A stretch of 18,696 bases of DNA from Phycisphaerales bacterium UBA854 (GCA_002295885.1 DBGM01000014.1:1-18696), one strand, 5' to 3'. Counted from the stretch's first letter, positions 1 through 7,295 are shown. Translations and numbers: made by a program. The notes: generated from the letters alone by a model not told the origin.

Positions 1-764
1 CCGGCGAATGCGACGACGGCGTCCCAGACCTCCTGCGGCGGCAGGTTGAGGCTGCCTTCGCGCTTCTCGGCGGCGCCGGCCTTCTCCATCAGTTCAACCT
101 GCATCTCGAGGATCGGCTTGATGCCCTCCTCGTAGCCGAACTCGATGGCCTTGAGCATGTCGGCCTCGGAGATCTCCGCGGCGCCGACTTCGATCATGTT
201 CACGCCGTCGCTGTGCCCGGAGAGCACCAGGTCCAGATCGGAGTACTCCATCTGGGCCTGCGTGGGGTTGACCACGAACTGCTCGCCGTCGTCGGTGACG
301 ATGCGGCCGACGCGGATGGTGGCGACCGGTCCCTCGAAGGGAGCGTCGGTCAGGCACAGGGCCGCGGAAGCGCCGGTGCAGGCGAGGACGTCGGTGTCGT
401 TCTGTCCGTCGTGGCTCATGACCCAGCACTGGATCTGGACCTCGTCGATGAATCCGTCCGGGAACAGGGGGCGGATCGGACGGTCGATCATCCGCATGGT
501 CAGGATCTCCTTCTCGCCCGGAGCGCCTTCACGCTTGCGGAACCCGCCCGGGAACTTGCCGCCGGCGCCGAGGCGCTCGCGGTAGTCGCACTGCAGGGGG
601 AAGAAATCCAGGCCGGGGCGGGGGTTGGCCCGCATCGCGGTGCACATGACCGCCGATTCGGCGTAGCGGATGATGATGGCGCCACTGGCCAGCTTCGCGA
701 CCGTGCCGGTCTCCATGCGGAGGGTACGGCCGCCGATTTCGCGTTCTACGTAGATGTCGTTCAT
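1..764 (-). CDS. pnp: Polyribonucleotide nucleotidyltransferase (PNPase), N-terminal part, cut by the window edge
   Basis: PNPase is the phosphorolytic 3'-5' exoribonuclease of mRNA decay, releasing nucleoside diphosphates. About 254 residues are visible from the ATG at 764, covering the first RNase PH domain. The conserved block is clear: FFPLQCDYRERLGAGG, then FPGGFRKREG, then RMIDRPIRPLFPDGF, which is diagnostic of bacterial PNPase. The second RNase PH domain and the KH and S1 domains lie outside the window. The gene follows rpsO on the same strand after 171 bases, the widespread rpsO-pnp arrangement. A purine stretch (gaaggcag) ahead of the ATG may serve as a weak ribosome binding site. 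The identity is secure. Confidence 0.96.
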   Translation of the reverse strand, partial: MNDIYVEREIGGRTLRMETGTVAKLASGAIIIRYAESAVMCTAMRANPRPGLDFFPLQCDYRERLGAGGKFPGGFRKREGAPGEKEILTMRMIDRPIRPLFPDGFIDEVQIQCWVMSHDGQNDTDVLACTGASAALCLTDAPFEGPVATIRVGRIVTDDGEQFVVNPTQAQMEYSDLDLVLSGHSDGVNMIEVGAAEISEADMLKAIEFGYEEGIKPILEMQVELMEKAGAAEKREGSLNLPPQEVWDAVVAFA

Positions 765-857
765 TGTTCTGCCTTCGTCGTTGTGGGGACGGCCCATGTG
801 GCCGGCTTCCCGTGAAAGTTCCGGGGACCGCGTCCGGACCGATGGCAGATGATGGAG

Positions 858-883
858 GGCAGTGCCGTCGGGGCATGGCTGCC
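858..883 (-). promoter_or_regulatory. Stem-loop in the rpsO-pnp intergenic region
   Basis: On the minus strand GGCAG-cca-TGCC pairs with GGCA-CTGCC around a five-base loop, giving nine pairs with one three-base bulge. It sits in the pnp leader between rpsO and pnp. In enterobacteria this interval carries RNase III-cleaved hairpins through which PNPase controls its own mRNA, so a similar role is possible. There is no U-run, so it is not a standard terminator. The structure was read by eye and not folded. Confidence 0.35.
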
Positions 884-935
884 GTGCATCAACTGCCACC
901 CGTCACCAGGCGGCAACCCGGGCATGTCGAATCGA

Positions 936-1205
936 TTACTTCCGCAGTCCCAGTCGCTTAATGAGGGCGCGATAGGATTCCGGCTTGGTACGCGACAGGT
1001 ATCGCAACAGGCGATTCCGACTGCCCACCATCTGGAGCAGACCGCGCCGGGAGGCGTGGTCCTTCTTGTTGCTCTTGAGGTGTTCGTTCAACTCCTCGAT
1101 CCGGGTCGTCAGAATCGCGACCTGAACCTCGGGCGAACCGCAATCGGTGTCGTGCCGGCGGTAATCGTTGATAATCGTGCTTTTGTCTTCTACCGTCAGA
1201 CTCAT
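936..1205 (-). CDS. rpsO: 30S ribosomal protein S15
   Basis: S15 binds the central domain of 16S rRNA early in small-subunit assembly. The 89-residue product has the normal length and the family signatures: SPEVQVAILTTRI, then LNEHLKSNKKDHASRRGLL, then RNRLLRYL, ending in LIKRLGLRK. The ATG at 1205 was chosen because MSLTVEDK matches the normal S15 N-terminus and a GGAG lies a few bases upstream. A longer in-frame reading exists, but it would run through the promoter at 1258-1286. pnp follows on the same strand. Confidence 0.97.
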   Translation of the reverse strand: MSLTVEDKSTIINDYRRHDTDCGSPEVQVAILTTRIEELNEHLKSNKKDHASRRGLLQMVGSRNRLLRYLSRTKPESYRALIKRLGLRK

Positions 1206-1257
1206 TCCGTCTCCGTCAACTTCTCGAGTTCTTGCTCGTCGTTCAATCGAAACGGAG

Positions 1258-1286
1258 ATTCTAGCGAACCGCCCCCCTCCTGTCCA
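1258..1286 (-). promoter_or_regulatory. Sigma70-type promoter for rpsO-pnp
   Basis: Reading the minus strand, TGGACA (1286-1281) is followed by exactly 17 bases and then TAGAAT (1263-1258). Each hexamer has one mismatch to consensus. Transcription would start near 1251, leaving a leader of about 46 bases before rpsO. This is one of the two best promoters in the window. The rest of 1206-1344 shows no gene. Confidence 0.75.
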
Positions 1287-1344
1287 CGACGGGATTGTCC
1301 GTTCGGGGTCGAATGCGGCCTTCCGGGGGCTTCCAGAGGGGTTC

Positions 1345-2586
1345 TCAGGCCGGATTCGAGGCCGGAGCCGCATTCCCGGTGAGCTTTCCAAGCCATTCCC
1401 GGACCCTGCCGCACCCCTCGGCGATCTGTTCCTCGGAGATGGCGAAGCTCATGCGGACGTGCCGGGGGCCGGGACCCAGGAAATCATTGCCGGGAACCAC
1501 CGCCACGCCGACCTCGTCCAGCAGGGCCGAGGCGAAGTTGAGGGCCGACTCGATGACCACACCGCCCGGAGTCACCCGTCCGAAGGTGCAGGAGATGTCC
1601 GGGAAGATGTAGAAGGCGCCCATTGGTCGGGGGCAGACCACCCCCTCCCACTGGCGGATCAGACCGTGGATCAGTTCGGCCCGCCCGGCGAAGGTTCGAC
1701 GCATGCCCTCGACCTCGGCCCGGCCGTCGGTCAGGGCGGCCTCCACGGCGGGCATCGTGAACGAGGTGATCGAGGACGTCATCTGGGACTGCATGGTGTT
1801 GATGGCCTTGATCACGGCCCCCCCGCCCCCCGGAGCGCAGGCGTATCCGATCCTCCAACCGGTCATGGCAAAGGTCTTGCTGAGCCCGTTGATGGTCACC
1901 GTGCGATCGCGCATGGAGTCGATCGACCCGACCGAGAGCGCCGGCTCGTCGCCGTAGACCAGCTGCTCGTAGATCTCGTCGCTGACCACCGTGACATGCT
2001 CGTGCCGCTCCAGCACCGCAACGAGTCCCCGAAGTTCGTCCGGGGTGTACATGGTGCCGCAGGGATTCGAGGGACTGTTGAGCAGGAAGACGCGGGTGCG
2101 GGGCGTGATGGCGGCCTCCAGCTGCGCAGGCGTGATCTTGAAGTCGGCCGCGGCAACCGCGGGCAGTTCGACCAGCGTGCCGCCCGCCAGCTCGATCATC
2201 GGCTTGTAGGACACCCAGGCCGGGGTGGGAAGCACGACCTCGTCCCCGGGATCCACAAGTGCCTGCAGGGCCAGGTAGACGGTGAACTTGGCCCCGTTGT
2301 TGATGGTGATGTGATCGGCCGTGCAGTCGATTCCGTTCTCCTCCCGCAGCTTCGCCGCCACGGCCTCGCGGGCCGCGGGGGTGCCGGGCGTGGGTGCGTA
2401 GTGGGTCTGGCCGTCGTGCAGGGCGTCGATGGCCGCATCGCAGATCACCGCCGGTGTGGTGAAGTCCGGTTCGCCGGCTCCGAATCCGATGACATCGGCT
2501 CCGCGGGCCTTCATCTCGCGAACCTTGGCCGTGATCGCCAGGGTCGAGGAGGGGGGAATGGCAGCCGCTCGCTTGGAGATGTTCAT
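1345..2586 (-). CDS. Class I pyridoxal-phosphate aminotransferase (aspartate aminotransferase Ib type)
   Basis: This is a fold-type I aminotransferase of 413 residues, moving an amino group between an amino acid, probably aspartate, and 2-oxoglutarate. Visible family features are GFGAGEPDFTTP near the N-terminus, NSPSNPCGTMY in the place of the usual NPTG motif, VSDEIYEQLVY, and the PLP-lysine block LSKTFAMTGWRIGY with Lys237. A late Arg in RHVRMSFA probably binds the substrate carboxylate. The ATG at 2586 (MNISKRA) was preferred to an upstream in-frame start because the latter would overlap the prfB start. A TACACT -10-like box ends 7 bases before this ATG and no ribosome binding site is visible, so the mRNA may be leaderless. 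The exact substrate cannot be read from sequence. Confidence 0.9.
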   Translation of the reverse strand: MNISKRAAAIPPSSTLAITAKVREMKARGADVIGFGAGEPDFTTPAVICDAAIDALHDGQTHYAPTPGTPAAREAVAAKLREENGIDCTADHITINNGAKFTVYLALQALVDPGDEVVLPTPAWVSYKPMIELAGGTLVELPAVAAADFKITPAQLEAAITPRTRVFLLNSPSNPCGTMYTPDELRGLVAVLERHEHVTVVSDEIYEQLVYGDEPALSVGSIDSMRDRTVTINGLSKTFAMTGWRIGYACAPGGGGAVIKAINTMQSQMTSSITSFTMPAVEAALTDGRAEVEGMRRTFAGRAELIHGLIRQWEGVVCPRPMGAFYIFPDISCTFGRVTPGGVVIESALNFASALLDEVGVAVVPGNDFLGPGPRHVRMSFAISEEQIAEGCGRVREWLGKLTGNAAPASNPA

Positions 2587-2593
2587 GGCCGGA

Positions 2594-2599
2594 AGTGTA
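2594..2599 (-). promoter_or_regulatory. Candidate -10 box (TACACT) of the aminotransferase gene
   Basis: TACACT on the minus strand ends 7 bases before the ATG at 2586, which would put the transcription start at or next to the initiation codon. No convincing -35 hexamer is seen. The inverted repeat at 2603-2618 lies where a -35 region would be. Confidence 0.4.
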
Positions 2600-2602
2600 C
2601 TT

Positions 2603-2618
2603 GGAAGAAAGCTCTTCC
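2603..2618. promoter_or_regulatory. Inverted repeat between the divergent aminotransferase and prfB promoters
   Basis: GGAAGA-aagc-TCTTCC is a perfect 6-base inverted repeat, extendable by two G-T pairs on each side. It abuts the expected -35 position of the aminotransferase promoter and lies about 30 bases upstream of the prfB -10 box. A dimeric regulator could bind here, but a chance repeat of this size is also possible. Confidence 0.3.
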
Positions 2619-2647
2619 GGAGCCGCGAACGGACAGTTTCCACCCGA

Positions 2648-2653
2648 TACAAT
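2648..2653 (+). promoter_or_regulatory. Candidate -10 box (TACAAT) of prfB
   Basis: TACAAT matches TATAAT at five of six positions and ends 8 bases before the prfB ATG, so the transcript would begin at or within a base or two of the start codon. The surrounding 11 bases, CGATACAATCC, recur exactly at the rpsP promoter. No good -35 hexamer is visible. Confidence 0.45.
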
Positions 2654-2661
2654 CCGAGGTC

Positions 2662-3769
2662 ATGCACTACGAATCACACCAACCGGTGCTCGACGATCTC
2701 GAGGCGCGGATCTTGACCATCCGCGACTCTCTTTAACTACGACGACAAGATCGCCCAGCGGGAATCACTGCAGAACGAGATGAACGAGGCGTCGTTCTGG
2801 GAGAACCAGGACGAGGCCCAGAAGACGATTGCGCAGTTCAAGCTGCTCAAGGCGCAGACCGAGGGACTCGAACAGGTCATCGAGCGGTTCGAGGACGCCA
2901 CCGTCGGCTACGAGCTCGCCAGCGACGAGAACGACGACGACCTTCTGGCCGAGGTCGACGAGCAGCTGTTCGAGCTGGCCGCGAGCATGGAGAAGGTCGA
3001 ACTGCAGTCGCTGCTCAGCGGCAAGCACGACCATCGCGACTGCTACGTCTCCATTCAGTCCGGAGACGGCGGCACCGAGGCCGACGACTGGGCCGCGATG
3101 CTGGATCGAATGTACCGGGCCTTCTGGGACGCCCAGAAGTGGAAGTACGACCAGATCAGTCTCGTGCACGGCACCGAGGTCGGCATCAGCAACGTGACCT
3201 ACCACCTCAAGGCGCCCATGGCGTTCGGCAACATGAACTGCGAACGGGGCACGCACCGGCTGGCGCGGGTCAGTCCGTTCAACTCGCAGGGCAAGCGGCA
3301 GACCAGCTTCGCCACCGTGGACGTCATTCCCGAATTCGAGGACTCCAACCTGGAGATCGACGAGAACGAACTCGAGCTGACGGCGTTCGCACGGTCGTCC
3401 GGCCCCGGCGGCCAGAACGTCAACAAGGTCGCATCGGCGGTGCGGATCGTGCACAAGCCCACCGGCATCATGGTGGTCTCGTCCACCTACCGCGACCAGC
3501 TCCAGAACAAGCGCCAGGCCATGACCGTGCTGCAGGCCAAGCTGGAGCAGATCGAGGAGGAGAAGCGCCAGGCCGAACTGGACGCCGCCACCGGAGGCAA
3601 GGTGGACCGCGGATGGGGCACCCAGATCCGGAGCTACGTCATCTACGACAACCGGGTGAAGGACCATCGCACCGGACACGAGGTCGGCAACCCCCAGACC
3701 GTGCTCGACGGCGAACTCGGCGGCTTCATCGACGCCGAGCTCAAGCGAAGACGTTCGGAACGGGATTGA
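2662..3769 (+). CDS. prfB: Peptide chain release factor 2, expressed through a +1 programmed frameshift
   Basis: RF2 ends translation at UGA and UAA. The zero frame runs from the ATG at 2662 for 24 codons to CTT-TAA (2731-2736). Skipping one base (2734) continues at AAC for 344 further codons, giving 368 residues, close to the usual 365. The join reads LNYDDK, matching the family's LDYDAK. The codon-recognition tripeptide SPF (about 204-206) marks it as RF2 and not RF1. The peptidyl-hydrolysis motif GGQ (about 249-251) is intact, with Ser at the nearby Thr/Ser/Ala-variable site. The slippery CTT-T is the classical RF2 site, but the stop is UAA where UGA is usual, and no AGGGGG-like stimulator precedes it. 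A GAGG lies just before the ATG at very short spacing. The gene is certain; the exact frameshift efficiency is unknown. Confidence 0.95.
2731..2737 (+). promoter_or_regulatory. prfB +1 frameshift site with UAA stop (CTT TAA C)
   Basis: A ribosome with Leu-tRNA on CUU can slip to UUU and read AAC next, which joins the two halves of RF2. In most known prfB genes the site is CUU UGA C, so low RF2 favours the shift and Asp follows. Here UAA, which RF1 also reads, takes that place, and the next residue becomes Asn. The bases just upstream (ccgcgactct) lack a Shine-Dalgarno-like element. Confidence 0.85.
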
Positions 3770-4726
3770 TCAGTCGAACGGCAGTTTCGCGAGATCGACG
3801 TTGCCGCCCGTGATGATGAGACCGACCCGGTCGCCCGGAATCCCCTCGAACGCCTCCGACAGGACCGCGGCCAGGACCGTCGCGCAACTGGGCTCGATGA
3901 TGATCTTCATCCGTTCCCAGATCAGCCGCATCGCCTCCACCACCCGGTCGTCGGACACGGTGACGATGGTCTCCAGATGGTCACGCAGGATGGGCCAGGT
4001 CAGTTCGCCGAGGCTCGTGAGCAGCCCGTCGCAGATCGTGTCGGGCCCGGTCTGCGGAATCAGTTCACCGGCCGCGAGCGAGCGGGCCGCATCGTCCGCA
4101 CCGGAAGGTTCGGCGCCCACGATCTTCGCGTCGGGGCAGAGTGATGCCATCGACAGACAGGACCCACTCATCAGCCCCCCCCCGCCGACCGGTACCACCA
4201 ATGCATCCAGCGGACCAACCTCCTCCACGAGCTCCTTCGCCGCGGTGCCCTGGCCGGCGATGACCTGGGGGTTGTCGTAGGGATGCACCATGGTGGCGCC
4301 GGTCCGGTCGACCACCGCTTGGCAGGTCGTCTCCCGGGCCGCGAGCGTCGGCTCGCACGGAACCACCGTCGCCCCGTAGCCCTCCACGGCCCGCCGCTTG
4401 ACCTCCGGCGCCGACGTGGGCATCACGATCCAGGCCGGAATCCCCCGCTGCCGCGCGGCCAGCGCCAGCGCCTGGGCGTGGTTGCCGCTGGAGTGGGTGC
4501 ACACGCCGCGGGCGGCCGACTCGTCGTCAAGCGAGAGCACCGCGTTGGTCGCACCCCGGAACTTGAAGGCGCCCACCCGCTGCAGGTTCTCGCACTTGAA
4601 GAAGAGCGAACGTCCCGCCATGGCATCCAGCGTGCGGCTGGTCAGGACCGGCGTGCAATGGATGTGGCCCGCGATGCGTTCGTGGGCGATCCGGATGTCG
4701 TCGAAATTGACCGCGTAGCCGGTCAC
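3770..4726 (-). CDS. PLP-dependent serine/threonine dehydratase or serine racemase family enzyme
   Basis: This is a fold-type II PLP enzyme of 318 residues, expected to deaminate serine or threonine to a 2-oxo acid or to racemise serine. It shows the PLP lysine in GAFKFRGA (Lys55), the SSGNHAQAL loop (79-87), the glycine-rich phosphate loop PVGGGGLMSG (181-185), TICDGL (family TIADG) and a late IITGGNVD. There is no C-terminal ACT domain, which fits the short catabolic dehydratase/racemase type and not the biosynthetic IlvA. Translation starts at GTG 4726, which overlaps the upstream dehydrogenase stop as GTGA, so the two are translationally coupled. Its stop codon abuts the prfB stop. Threonine, serine and 3-hydroxyaspartate are all possible substrates. 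Confidence 0.88.
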   Translation of the reverse strand: MTGYAVNFDDIRIAHERIAGHIHCTPVLTSRTLDAMAGRSLFFKCENLQRVGAFKFRGATNAVLSLDDESAARGVCTHSSGNHAQALALAARQRGIPAWIVMPTSAPEVKRRAVEGYGATVVPCEPTLAARETTCQAVVDRTGATMVHPYDNPQVIAGQGTAAKELVEEVGPLDALVVPVGGGGLMSGSCLSMASLCPDAKIVGAEPSGADDAARSLAAGELIPQTGPDTICDGLLTSLGELTWPILRDHLETIVTVSDDRVVEAMRLIWERMKIIIEPSCATVLAAVLSEAFEGIPGDRVGLIITGGNVDLAKLPFD

Positions 4727-5931
4727 GCTTCACCGAAGACGCGCTGGTAGGAGATGAGCAGACCGGCCCGGGTGATGCCGACCCCGGCCTCGTCGGCCAG
4801 CTCCATCGCCCGCCGGACGTTGCCGGCGACCGTCTGCTCGGTGAACTCCTTGGCCTCCGTCACCTTGGCGCGGGTGCGGGCGTTCTCCTCGTCGGTCACG
4901 TCCGACACCATCTCCACGTAGGCCGCGATGGCACCACCGGGGTTGGCGATGAAGTCGGGAATAACGGTCACCCCCCGTTCCTCCAGCAGTCCCCGTGCCT
5001 CCATGGTGCAGGGGTTGTTGGCCCCCTCGACCACCGCGGAGGCCGCGATGGCGTCCACGTTGTCGGCGGTGATCACGTACTGGACTGCACAGGGGAACAG
5101 CACATCGACCGACTGGACGAGCACGTCGTCCAGTTCGGTGCACACGTGCGGGCCACCCTCCAGGGCGGCCCGGGCCGCGGTGAAGTCCATGGTGACGATG
5201 GCCTCGGCCAGCTCGCCGTCGAACTCAGATTCGATCCGCCAGCATCCGCCGAGCCGCGGATCGGCGATGTAGCGGACGGTCATTCCGTACTCGGTGGCGT
5301 AGCGACAGACGGCAGCGCCCATCGCACCAACACCCTGCACCGCGATGGTCGCGCTCGATGGCGTGCGACCGGTCTCCTCCAGCATGGTCCGGGCCGCGAC
5401 GGCGACGCCCAGCCCCGCGATGCCCTCCACGTCGTAGTCCGTTCCGCCCATGTGCACCGGCTTGCCGGTGAAGCAGCGGGTGGACTGCAGTTCGTCGCAG
5501 CACCAGAGGCAGTGGTCGGGATGGGCCCCGATGTCGTAGCCGAAGCCGCCCCACGGCCCACCGTTCTCGTGCAGGATCGGCGCAACGAGCCGGGCGAACC
5601 GGCGGTACCGCTCCTCGAATCCGTCGGACGTCGGATCGTCCTTCATGCCGGACTTGGCCCCTCCGGTTCCGATGCCGGCGGCTGCGTTCTTCAGCGTCTG
5701 GGTGCGGGCCAGCATGCGGAGTTCGTCCATCGACATGCCCGAGTGGATTCTGGTTCCCCCCTTGCCGACGCGTCCGAGCGGACCGTCCTTGCAGCTCAGC
5801 GTGCTCCAGACGACGACCCATCCCTCGACTCCGAGTTCGGGATCGCGGACGGTCAGTTCGAGTTCCGGCTCCATCGAGTTGAATCGTGTCTCGTAGGCCT
5901 GCAGTGCGTCTTCGAATTCGATCCGATTCAT
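4723..5931 (-). CDS. Glu/Leu/Phe/Val dehydrogenase family protein
   Basis: This NAD(P)-dependent amino acid dehydrogenase of 402 residues interconverts an amino acid and its 2-oxo acid plus ammonia. The N-terminal catalytic domain contains GKGGTRIHSGMSMDEL, then TLKNAAAG with Lys81, then TGGAKSGM with Lys93, the two lysines used in substrate binding and catalysis in this family. The Rossmann domain begins at AVQGVGAMGAAV (about 198-208). The ATG at 5931 overlaps the upstream methyltransferase stop as ATGA, and the gene's own stop overlaps the dehydratase start, so all three look coupled. The KNAAAG form recalls leucine dehydrogenases, but the substrate cannot be decided. Pairing with a dehydratase suggests handling of 2-oxo acids and ammonia from Ser/Thr. 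Confidence 0.88.
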   Translation of the reverse strand: MNRIEFEDALQAYETRFNSMEPELELTVRDPELGVEGWVVVWSTLSCKDGPLGRVGKGGTRIHSGMSMDELRMLARTQTLKNAAAGIGTGGAKSGMKDDPTSDGFEERYRRFARLVAPILHENGGPWGGFGYDIGAHPDHCLWCCDELQSTRCFTGKPVHMGGTDYDVEGIAGLGVAVAARTMLEETGRTPSSATIAVQGVGAMGAAVCRYATEYGMTVRYIADPRLGGCWRIESEFDGELAEAIVTMDFTAARAALEGGPHVCTELDDVLVQSVDVLFPCAVQYVITADNVDAIAASAVVEGANNPCTMEARGLLEERGVTVIPDFIANPGGAIAAYVEMVSDVTDEENARTRAKVTEAKEFTEQTVAGNVRRAMELADEAGVGITRAGLLISYQRVFGEA

Positions 5932-6572
5932 CCGTGGGTGTCCTCAGAGGGTGAAGCGGCCTGCAGGTGCACCGACCAGGCCGGGGGAATGTTCATGGTG
6001 ATCAACGTGCGCCGCCCGTTGTGGTCACGCTCGAGTTCGGAGAGGAAGTCGCCGTGCGATCGAAGCGCCCTGCGCCCCCCGCCACCGACGAAGGGCGCCT
6101 TCATCGGACGCATGCCGACATACTCGAAGTAGGTCAACCAGGCCCCGGGGGCGAGCAGGCCGAGCATGATGTCGAAGATCCGCTGGGTGAGCTCCAGCGG
6201 AAAGTTGTTGAACGGAAGCCCGCAGACGATGGCGTGGTACGGTCCGTCGAGCTCCGCCTCCTCGATCGCACACTGATGGACCCGGACGGACTGTCCGGGG
6301 TGGCACCGCCGATGCGGAGCCACCACGTCATCGTCGAGACGCCTGGCGAACGGGGCGCTCAGCTCGACCGCATCGAGGGAGTCGCCGTCGCGCATCCCCT
6401 GCAGGATGTGCCGAGTGAACGCTCCGGTGCCGGAGCCCACCTCGAGGAACCGACGGGGCCCTTCGCAGGTGTGCAGGTTGGAGGTCATGGCCCGGGCCAG
6501 ACCGCGCGACGATGGAGCGACCGCACCGGTGGTGCGATAGTTCCTGACGGCCTCGCCGAGGAATCCAAACAT
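5928..6572 (-). CDS. SAM-dependent methyltransferase, phospholipid N-methyltransferase-like
   Basis: This is a 214-residue class I methyltransferase. The N-terminal block TGAVAPSSRGLARAM, the SAM loop LEVGSGTGAFT (about 43-53), the acidic AVEL after strand 2, and CGLPFNNFP (about 117-125) are the signature set of the PmtA/LPMT-like phospholipid N-methyltransferases, related to the KsgA rRNA dimethylase fold. The probable reaction is methylation of phosphatidylethanolamine or another lipid amine at the membrane surface. It begins 20 bases after rplT and overlaps the dehydrogenase by ATGA, so it is probably carried on the rpmI-rplT transcript. No strong ribosome binding site is visible. Assignment to the lipid branch is likely but not certain. 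Confidence 0.8.
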   Translation of the reverse strand: MFGFLGEAVRNYRTTGAVAPSSRGLARAMTSNLHTCEGPRRFLEVGSGTGAFTRHILQGMRDGDSLDAVELSAPFARRLDDDVVAPHRRCHPGQSVRVHQCAIEEAELDGPYHAIVCGLPFNNFPLELTQRIFDIMLGLLAPGAWLTYFEYVGMRPMKAPFVGGGGRRALRSHGDFLSELERDHNGRRTLITMNIPPAWSVHLQAASPSEDTHG

Positions 6573-6592
6573 GAAAAGCGTCCCGGACGGGG

Positions 6593-6964
6593 TCAGCCGG
6601 CGACCGATGCCGTCGTTGCGGCCTCCGCCTGCTCGACGAGGGTGTCGAACGTCGCGGGGTCCTCGATCGCGATCTGACTGAGCATCTTCCGGTTCAGACC
6701 GATGCCCGCACGCCCCAGACCGTTGATGAAACGGCTGTAGCGGGTTCCGCGCATCCGGCAGGCGGCGGAGATACGGACGATCCAGAGTCGACGGAAGTCA
6801 CGACGACGCGCCCGACGATCGCGGTATGCGTTCTGTCCGGCCCGGATGAGGGCGACCTTCGCCTGCTGCTTGTGACGACTCTTGGTACCCCAGTAGCCTC
6901 GTGCGGCTCGGAGTACCCGGCGGCGTGCCTTGGTTCGGGCTGCGCCCTTGCGTACGCGTGGCAT
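6593..6964 (-). CDS. rplT: 50S ribosomal protein L20
   Basis: bL20 binds 23S rRNA and is essential for early large-subunit assembly. The 123-residue product opens with MPRVRKGAARTKARRRVL and contains ARGYWGTKSRHKQQAK, DRRARRRDFRRLWI and the C-terminal globular part with LNRKMLSQIAI, all family signatures. The ATG at 6964 was chosen because it gives the standard MPRV start with GGAG eight bases upstream; an in-frame GTG at 6973 would add three residues. It lies 82 bases after rpmI. In several bacteria L20 represses this operon. Confidence 0.96.
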   Translation of the reverse strand: MPRVRKGAARTKARRRVLRAARGYWGTKSRHKQQAKVALIRAGQNAYRDRRARRRDFRRLWIVRISAACRMRGTRYSRFINGLGRAGIGLNRKMLSQIAIEDPATFDTLVEQAEAATTASVAG

Positions 6965-7046
6965 TGCATCCACTCCACTTCTTGCTGCCCTGGTCGGGGT
7001 CCCGCGTCATGCGGAAACTCGTACCCGCCAGAAACGTCTGATCGAT

Positions 7047-7295
7047 TCAGGCCTCGGTGGTGTCCTTGGACACCGTCTTGCTCGCCGAAGCTGCCGTCAC
7101 GCGAGCGTGCAGCATGCCGGCGATCCGCTTGAGATCGCTGGCGTGGGCGAAGTTCGGCTCCCGGTAGGAACGCAGCAAGTCGCCGGTCTTGTGACTGCGA
7201 CGATGGCGACCGTAGGCACGGCCCATCTTGACCTTGCCGCTCTTGGTCATCCGAATCCGCTTGAGCAGTCCCTTGTTGGGCTTGTTCTTAGGCAC
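7047..7295 (-). CDS. rpmI: 50S ribosomal protein L35
   Basis: bL35 is a small basic large-subunit protein. The product starts MPKNKPNKGLLKRIRMTKSG and continues KVKMGRAYGRHRRSHKTGDL, matching the bL35 pattern. At 82 residues it is longer than the usual 64-66, with a non-basic alanine/threonine-rich tail after about residue 60. Initiation is at GTG 7295, preceded by AGGA at good spacing. It heads the operon with rplT; infC, the common upstream partner, is absent here. Confidence 0.92.
   Translation of the reverse strand: MPKNKPNKGLLKRIRMTKSGKVKMGRAYGRHRRSHKTGDLLRSYREPNFAHASDLKRIAGMLHARVTAASASKTVSKDTTEA

Noticed and set aside
1168..2736. 522-codon open frame on the plus strand across rpsO and the aminotransferase
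   Set aside because: It is antisense to two clear genes, has low-complexity Gly/Arg/His content typical of GC-rich shadow frames, and its end is simply the zero-frame start of prfB.
2662..2740. prfB treated as a pseudogene or sequencing error
   Set aside because: The break falls exactly at the known RF2 slip position with CTT-T, and the rest of the protein is intact, so programmed frameshifting is the better explanation, although the read data cannot be checked.
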